A DNA stretch of 44,921 nucleotides from Afipia sp. (GTDB lineage Bacteria; Pseudomonadota; Alphaproteobacteria; Rhizobiales; Xanthobacteraceae): contig JAFVHU010000060.1 of NCBI GenBank assembly GCA_017474385.1, positions 1 to 44,921 of the forward strand, given 5' to 3'. Below are positions 41,265-44,921 of this stretch, piece by piece; position 1 is the stretch's first letter, and each line of letters starts with the position of its first letter. Below the pieces are notes generated by a model that saw only the letters and a list, made by a program, of their open reading frames with translations, did no database searches and had not been told where the DNA came from. A program made the position numbers and the translations under genes.

Positions 41265-42584
41265 CTAGACGCGTGTGACGGTGTCCCGCGTGATCTGATC
41301 AATGGTAAGTGCGCCAGCCTGACGCATGATTGTGATGAACTCGTCGTCCAGAATCTGGAGCACGCGGTCCACGCCGGGTTCGCCAAACGAGGCGAGACCC
41401 CACACATAGGGCCGGCCAACGCCGACGGCCGCTGCACCGAGGGCCAATGCTTTCAGGACATCGGTACCGCGACGTACGCCGCCGTCGATAAGAACTGGAA
41501 TGCGGCCGTTTACCGCGTCCACTATCTCAATCAGAACACCAATCGTCGCCTGTCCGCTTTCTTCGGCGCGTCCGCCGTGATTGGAAACCAGGATACCGTC
41601 CACGCCGTGGCGCAGCGCCTCCTTGGCGTCTTCACCGGTCACAATGCCCTTCAACAAAAGCTTGCCCTTAACGATCCCACGCAGGCGGTCAACGAATTCC
41701 CACGTCATGCCGGTACCGTAAAGGTTCGTGACCTTCGAAACGTCGATGCCGGAGAAATTGCCTTTGCGGGTGACCTCGTTGGCAAAGCCCGGTGTGTGAC
41801 AGCCAGAACAGTCGCGTTGGTCCTGACGCCGCATACGGAACAGATCCTCAGTGTTACGGCCGCCTTGCCGATCGACAGTAAGGACGATAGCAGGACAGCC
41901 AGCGGCCTCGGCGCGTCTGACCAGCGCTTGTGTTACGGCCCAATCGTCTGTTGGATAGAGTTGAAACCAGGCCGGCGAGCCGTGCGCTTTGTTTACGTCG
42001 GCGATAACCGCGTTATCGACTGTCGAGAGGATCATCTGGTGCCCGCGCTTACCGGCCGCGCGCGCCACTGTGACCCCCGCCTCCGGGTCGTAGGCGCCAA
42101 GACTGCTGACCGGGCAGATGAAGATGGGGCTGCTCCAACTTTCGCCGAAAATCTTCACGCCGGTGCTAGCTTTGCGCGCGTCGATCAGACGTTTCGTGCG
42201 GATGTTGTAACGAGCGTATGCTGTATGATTGGCGTCGCGTGTTACGTCGCCGTCTACTCCGCTTTCCAGATAACCCCAGTGTGCTGGCGCGTCCTGACCT
42301 AACACGGCCTTCTTCGCCGCAGGCTCGAACTCGAACACATTCAGCGCGTCCCCAGGCGCGCTGATGATACCGTCCGGGCCTAGCGCCTGGCGAGAGCCAC
42401 GCAGGACATCATAGCTCTGGGCCAGTGCTTGGCTCGGTAAAGAAGCGAAAACGGTTGCAACGGCAGAGGTGATCGTCGGTGTCGCGACAAGCGGGCTCGC
42501 TGCGAGAAAACTCAGGAATTTGCGGCGCGCGATTATTCCGCGTTCCGAAATTTCGGGCCATTTAGGAGTCGTCGGCTTTTCCAT
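41265..42584 (-). CDS. Tat-exported FMN-dependent alpha-hydroxy-acid oxidase with internal CXXCH
   Basis: 439 residues from the ATG at 42584, with CGGAG upstream. Residues about 15-60 form a twin-arginine signal (IARRKFLSFLAASP). The mature protein is a lactate-oxidase/flavocytochrome-b2-type FMN barrel: STVDNAVIADV, FQLYPTDDWAVTQALVRRAE, IVLTVDRQGGRN, LLLKGI, the catalytic His336 in VSNHGGR and DGGVRRGTDVLKALALGA. In the loop after TVD it has DCSGCHTPG (41796-41810), a CXXCH motif of the type that binds heme c. Family members oxidise 2-hydroxy acids; the substrate here is unknown. Periplasmic location and a possible heme would suggest a dehydrogenase passing electrons to cytochromes. Confidence 0.9.
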   Translation of the reverse strand: MEKPTTPKWPEISERGIIARRKFLSFLAASPLVATPTITSAVATVFASLPSQALAQSYDVLRGSRQALGPDGIISAPGDALNVFEFEPAAKKAVLGQDAPAHWGYLESGVDGDVTRDANHTAYARYNIRTKRLIDARKASTGVKIFGESWSSPIFICPVSSLGAYDPEAGVTVARAAGKRGHQMILSTVDNAVIADVNKAHGSPAWFQLYPTDDWAVTQALVRRAEAAGCPAIVLTVDRQGGRNTEDLFRMRRQDQRDCSGCHTPGFANEVTRKGNFSGIDVSKVTNLYGTGMTWEFVDRLRGIVKGKLLLKGIVTGEDAKEALRHGVDGILVSNHGGRAEESGQATIGVLIEIVDAVNGRIPVLIDGGVRRGTDVLKALALGAAAVGVGRPYVWGLASFGEPGVDRVLQILDDEFITIMRQAGALTIDQITRDTVTRV

Positions 42585-42961
42585 GACTGTCTCCGTGATC
42601 GACGTTGACTTCAAACCCAACACCCAGCCGCTTCATTTCCTGATTGCCCAGCAGGGAAGATGGTGATCACCGCGGCGGCCGAAATTATATGTCAAAGCTG
42701 AAACGGATGCATGTGTGTGTGGTTTGATGTTAGCATCAGAGCGGCACGAACCCGATATCCAGTTCCCGTGCGACGGTTCGATACCGAGCCCTATGCGATT
42801 TCCACTGCGCCTTGACGTTTCTTGAAGCTGAGGAAGCGAAGTTCGGACTAATGCACTTCGGCCAACGTTTCGCCAATGAAACGACCGCTATAGATAGAGA
42901 TAAACGTGGTCGAGTATCCGCTAACTCGTTGATTCATCATGATCGGCTTGGTTAGTAGGCT
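42585..42961. other. Gap before the right attachment repeat
   Basis: 377 bases without a recognisable gene. A 30-codon minus-strand frame (42940 to 42848) is open but has no identified relatives; part of it, SIYSGRF, resembles DIYSGRW in a reading near 40410. This region may hold gene debris. No integrase or excisionase remains were found. Confidence 0.4.
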
Positions 42962-43008
42962 CGCTCATAACGGTCTGGTTGCAGGTTCGAGTCCTGCCGG
43001 GCCCACCA
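42962..43008 (+). repeat. Right attachment repeat (tRNA 3' end copy)
   Basis: Identical over 47 bases to 12055-12101, including the encoded CCA. The 5' half of the tRNA is missing, so this is not a functional tRNA. It marks the right end of the island or the junction of two tandem insertions. Confidence 0.9.
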
Positions 43009-43093
43009 ATTTTTTCAATTGCTTACAACGAGAGCTGATCGCAAGAATTGGCCTTCCCCACAAAAATTCCCACAGAAACGACCTTCTTTTGTT
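43009..43093 (-). repeat. Right copy of 85-base block following the tRNA sequence
   Basis: Same length as 12102-12186; the outer 42 bases (43052-43093) differ by one base, the inner part is diverged. The minus-strand frame GRFCGNFCGEG... ends at a TGA (43017-43015) exactly seven bases from the tRNA end, as in the left copy. Confidence 0.5.
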
Positions 43094-43386
43094 TGCCGGA
43101 TGAAGCACCGGCAGAACAAGTACTGAAGGACATTCGGCGTCAGACCCGCCGGCAATACTCCGCCGAAGAGAAGATCCGCATCGTGCTGGAAGGGCTGCGC
43201 GGCGAGGAGAGCATCTCGGAGCTTTGTCGTTGCGGGGGCATCGCCGCCTCGATGTATTACGGTTGGTCGAAGGAGTTCCTGGAGGCCGGCAAGCGGAAGG
43301 GCCGAGACGATCCTGGCCGAGCGTCAACGCACAAGCGTGCCGCCGTCGCATACCGCCGCTTGCAGCATCAGTTGCAGGCTGCTTAA
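43094..43386 (+). pseudogene. IS3-family transposase, orfA joined to the orfB tail by deletion
   Basis: The frame reads DEAPAEQVLKDIRRQTRRQY then SAEEKIRIVLEGLRGEESI and MYYGWSKEFLEAGKRK, the helix-turn-helix orfA part of an IS3-type transposase. It then jumps to YRRLQHQLQAA and a stop at 43386, which matches the very end of the orfB remnant at 12498. About 1 kb including the DDE domain is therefore deleted. The right terminal sequence ends in CTGACGACGGACA at 43460. Confidence 0.85.
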
Positions 43387-43460
43387 ATTCTAACACCTGA
43401 TGAACCAGAGCCTCTCTTCTCGAAATGCCTGATCAGTCTCAAATTATCTGACGACGGACA
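43094..43460 (+). mobile_element. Right IS3-family element remnant
   Basis: Same element type as the left remnant but keeping the opposite part of the coding region. Its right end (43387-43460) aligns with 12499-12572. It borders a tonB fragment at 43464, as if the element had inserted in or next to that gene. Confidence 0.72.
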
Positions 43461-43463
43461 GCG

Positions 43464-43705
43464 GCGCATCTGCAGCGCTTCAAGCAATATCCGTGCACCG
43501 CCAAGGCCGCTGGTGAGCAAGGCACCGCGCTGTTGACCTTCACCGTCAGCTGTGCTGGCCGCGTGCTGTCGAGCCGCCTCGCGTGGTCGTCGGGTCACGC
43601 TGCACTGGATGCCGAGACCTGGCGATGATCCAGCGCGCCCAGCCGCTGCCCGCCTTCCCTCCGGATATGTCCGTCACCGTACCCGTCCGCTTCGCTATCA
43701 GGTGA
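43464..43705 (+). pseudogene. TonB-family protein, C-terminal fragment
   Basis: The frame reads AHLQRFKQYPCTAKAAGEQG then TALLTFTVSCAGRVLSSRLA and GHAALDAE, the TonB C-terminal domain. A one-base deletion near 43618 breaks it; the next frame continues AMIQRAQPLPAFPPDM to TGA at 43705. The N-terminal membrane and proline-rich parts are missing, cut off where the IS3 end lies. It is probably not functional. Confidence 0.82.
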
Positions 43706-44040
43706 GCGACGAACCACACCGAGGGATGATCGCGCCACCAAAGACGCTCGATTTGATCGGATGGTCTTCTTCTTGGACGGCCGCCACACAGTGCGAGCGA
43801 ACAGCTCGGCTGCTAAGGCGGCCATAGTAAGGATTCGAAGACCGAAGAGGCTGCGTTCGCACACGGCGAAGGTGTCGAGAGGCGCGCACGAACAGTCGAT
43901 CTCCACGAGCGAGATGCGTTCAGATGGTCAGCGAGGTAGTTTTGAATTGTAATAATTCTAAATCATTGATTTTTTTCGGATTTTTGTTGACGGCGAACGC
44001 CTGACCATGGTCTCAACCGGCTCCGAAATTGGGGGTAATA
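43706..44040. promoter_or_regulatory. Upstream region of the receptor gene with a possible Irr/ICE-like site
   Basis: 335 bases without a convincing gene. At 43946-43962, ATTGTAA-N3-TTCTAAA keeps one exact half of the rhizobial iron control element (TTTAGAA-N3-TTCTAAA) and four of seven bases of the other. It lies about 80 bases before the receptor start, in a locally AT-rich patch. Iron control would suit the gene but the match is partial. Confidence 0.35.
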
Positions 44041-44921
44041 ATGACCAGTGCACGGCATGAAACGAAATCGATCCGCCGCACCAAAGGAACCATCGGTGGG
44101 TTGCTCTGGAGCGTGACTGCGGTCGCGCTGATGTCGACGACTACAGTTTGTCTCGGGCAGGCGGCCGACACGACTGGAAGCGATTCCACAAGCGCAACGG
44201 AATTGCCAGAAATCACGGCGCGGGGTACCTGGCTCGGTCTGTCCACCGAAGGTGATGTCCGCACTTATCCTGGCGCCCGAACCCTGGTCACGGCCGAAGA
44301 GATCAAGCAGTCAGGTGCAAAATCTGTCGAGGATGTTCTCCGTCGCGTGCCGGGCATCCAGATTTTCGACGAAACAGGCATCGGCATCCTGCCGAATATC
44401 GGCGTGCGCGGGCTTAATCCCCTGCGCAGCGAGCGGACGATGGTCCTCGTCGACGGCGTGCCGATTGCTCCCGGGCCCTACACTGGCACGGGGCTGTCCC
44501 TGTTCCCGGTCACACTCGAATCCATCGACCGGATCGATGTGGTGCGTGGCGGCGCAGCGGTCCATTATGGCCCGAACAATATCGGCGGCGTGATCAACAT
44601 CATCACCAAGCAGGTGCCGAACCGGACGACGGCAACGTTGAGCGAGAAGCTTTCGTTTGCGACGCGGAGTGGGAAACCGCTGACCGATACGTACATGAGC
44701 GTCGGCGGCCCCATCAACGACCAGGCCGGGCTGCAGCTTCAAGCCAATTTTATCGGCGGCTCGACTGATCGCCAGCATTCGAACAACAGCGTCATCAATG
44801 TGCTGGCCGACGGCTATGTGAATTTGTCGAACAACTCTCGCATACGAACTCAGCTACAGTACTACAGGCTCGATTCCGAATTGCCGGGTGCGCTGACGCC
44901 GCTAACCTATCAGCGCGATCC
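44041..44921 (+). CDS. TonB-dependent outer-membrane receptor (FecA-like), 5' part
   Basis: 293 codons are visible before the window ends. A signal peptide (hydrophobic core near residues 20-40, cleavage near LGQA) leads to a TonB-box-like ELPEITARG and the plug domain: AEEIKQSGAKSVEDVLRRVP, GIQIF, NIGVRGLNPLRSERTMVLVD, IDRIDVVRGGAAVHYGPNNI and GGVINIITK. The first strands of the barrel follow. Such receptors import ferric chelates or other large substrates. The ligand cannot be read; overall form is close to ferric-dicitrate-type receptors. The start ATG at 44041 follows a GGGGGTAATA. Confidence 0.92.
   Translation, partial: MTSARHETKSIRRTKGTIGGLLWSVTAVALMSTTTVCLGQAADTTGSDSTSATELPEITARGTWLGLSTEGDVRTYPGARTLVTAEEIKQSGAKSVEDVLRRVPGIQIFDETGIGILPNIGVRGLNPLRSERTMVLVDGVPIAPGPYTGTGLSLFPVTLESIDRIDVVRGGAAVHYGPNNIGGVINIITKQVPNRTTATLSEKLSFATRSGKPLTDTYMSVGGPINDQAGLQLQANFIGGSTDRQHSNNSVINVLADGYVNLSNNSRIRTQLQYYRLDSELPGALTPLTYQRD

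Larger units (their letters stand above)
12102..43008. mobile_element. Genomic island inserted at a tRNA gene, integrase lost
   Basis: About 31 kb lie between the tRNA and the duplicated 47-base tRNA 3' end. The cargo is typical accessory DNA: a polysaccharide cluster, many small unknown proteins, broken genes and IS remnants. The stretches at about 27.8-39.6 kb look more AT-rich than the flanking bio and flagellar genes. No intact integrase or excisionase is visible; the space next to the tRNA, where an integrase would be expected, holds decayed IS3 sequence. The island is therefore probably fixed in place. Confidence 0.75.

Noticed and set aside
41262-42302. Plus-strand frame of 346 codons opposite the FMN oxidase
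   Set aside because: It is the antisense shadow of a complete, well-matched enzyme gene.
42848-42940. 30-codon minus-strand frame before the right att repeat
   Set aside because: Too short, no ribosome site or recognised family; kept only as a note on the gap.
42962-43008. A second tRNA gene at the right end
   Set aside because: Only the 3' 47 bases match; the acceptor and D-arm 5' half is absent, so no cloverleaf can form.
12102-43008. CRISPR arrays, toxin-antitoxin pairs or other defence genes in the island
   Set aside because: No regularly spaced repeats, nuclease or restriction motifs, or typical small two-gene toxin modules were seen; the cargo reads as polysaccharide and surface functions.
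42965-43396. Minus-strand frame of 143 codons ending in GPAGLEPATRPL
   Set aside because: The ending is the well-known artefact of translating a tRNA 3' end in reverse; the rest is antisense to the IS3 orfA remnant.

Overview
The window comes from an alphaproteobacterium, most likely a Nitrobacteraceae/Bradyrhizobiaceae member (Bradyrhizobium, Afipia or Rhodopseudomonas relatives). The evidence is a CtrA-type cell-cycle regulator at the left edge, GANTC and TTAA-N7-TTAA sites near flagellar genes, the FliI/FliJ/FlhA sequences, and a panD-bioF-bioD-bioA arrangement.

Region 1 (1-12.1 kb) looks like chromosomal core. It holds the 5' end of ctrA, the flagellar export genes fliI, fliJ and flhA with an ECF sigma/anti-sigma pair and a small stress-type membrane protein between them, an MFS transporter, then panD and the overlapping biotin genes bioF-bioD-bioA, and a CAT-anticodon tRNA.

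Region 2 (12.1-43.0 kb) is best read as a genomic island. The last 47 bases of the tRNA are repeated exactly at 42962-43008, about 31 kb away. No intact integrase is visible. Both ends carry decayed IS3-family transposase genes, and both keep a related 85-base block directly after the tRNA sequence. The main cargo is a near-complete Wzx/Wzy-type exopolysaccharide system: an outer-membrane export lipoprotein, two Wzy/O-antigen-ligase-like proteins, a Wzc/ExoP-type tyrosine kinase, a flippase, an initiating polyprenyl glycosylphosphotransferase, two GT4 glycosyltransferases, two methyltransferases, a hexapeptide acyltransferase and a secreted beta-helix protein. Around these lie many small secreted or unrecognised proteins, a degenerate PilZ-like protein, a LapG-like cysteine protease, a PPP-family phosphatase, and two wrecked genes (VanZ-like, luciferase-like monooxygenase). 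Near the right end is a Tat-exported FMN hydroxy-acid oxidase with an internal CXXCH motif, the most unusual single protein here.

Region 3 (43.0 kb to the end) has IS3 debris, the 3' fragment of a tonB-like gene and the start of a TonB-dependent receptor with a possible iron-regulatory site upstream.

How the parts fit: the polysaccharide genes can account for repeat-unit start (37497-38978), assembly and decoration (GT4s, methyltransferases, acyltransferase), flipping (27838-29151), polymerisation (22513 or 29996), length control (24784) and export (21314). CtrA-like sites near flagellar genes and inside the island suggest, but do not prove, that motility and part of the island share cell-cycle timing.
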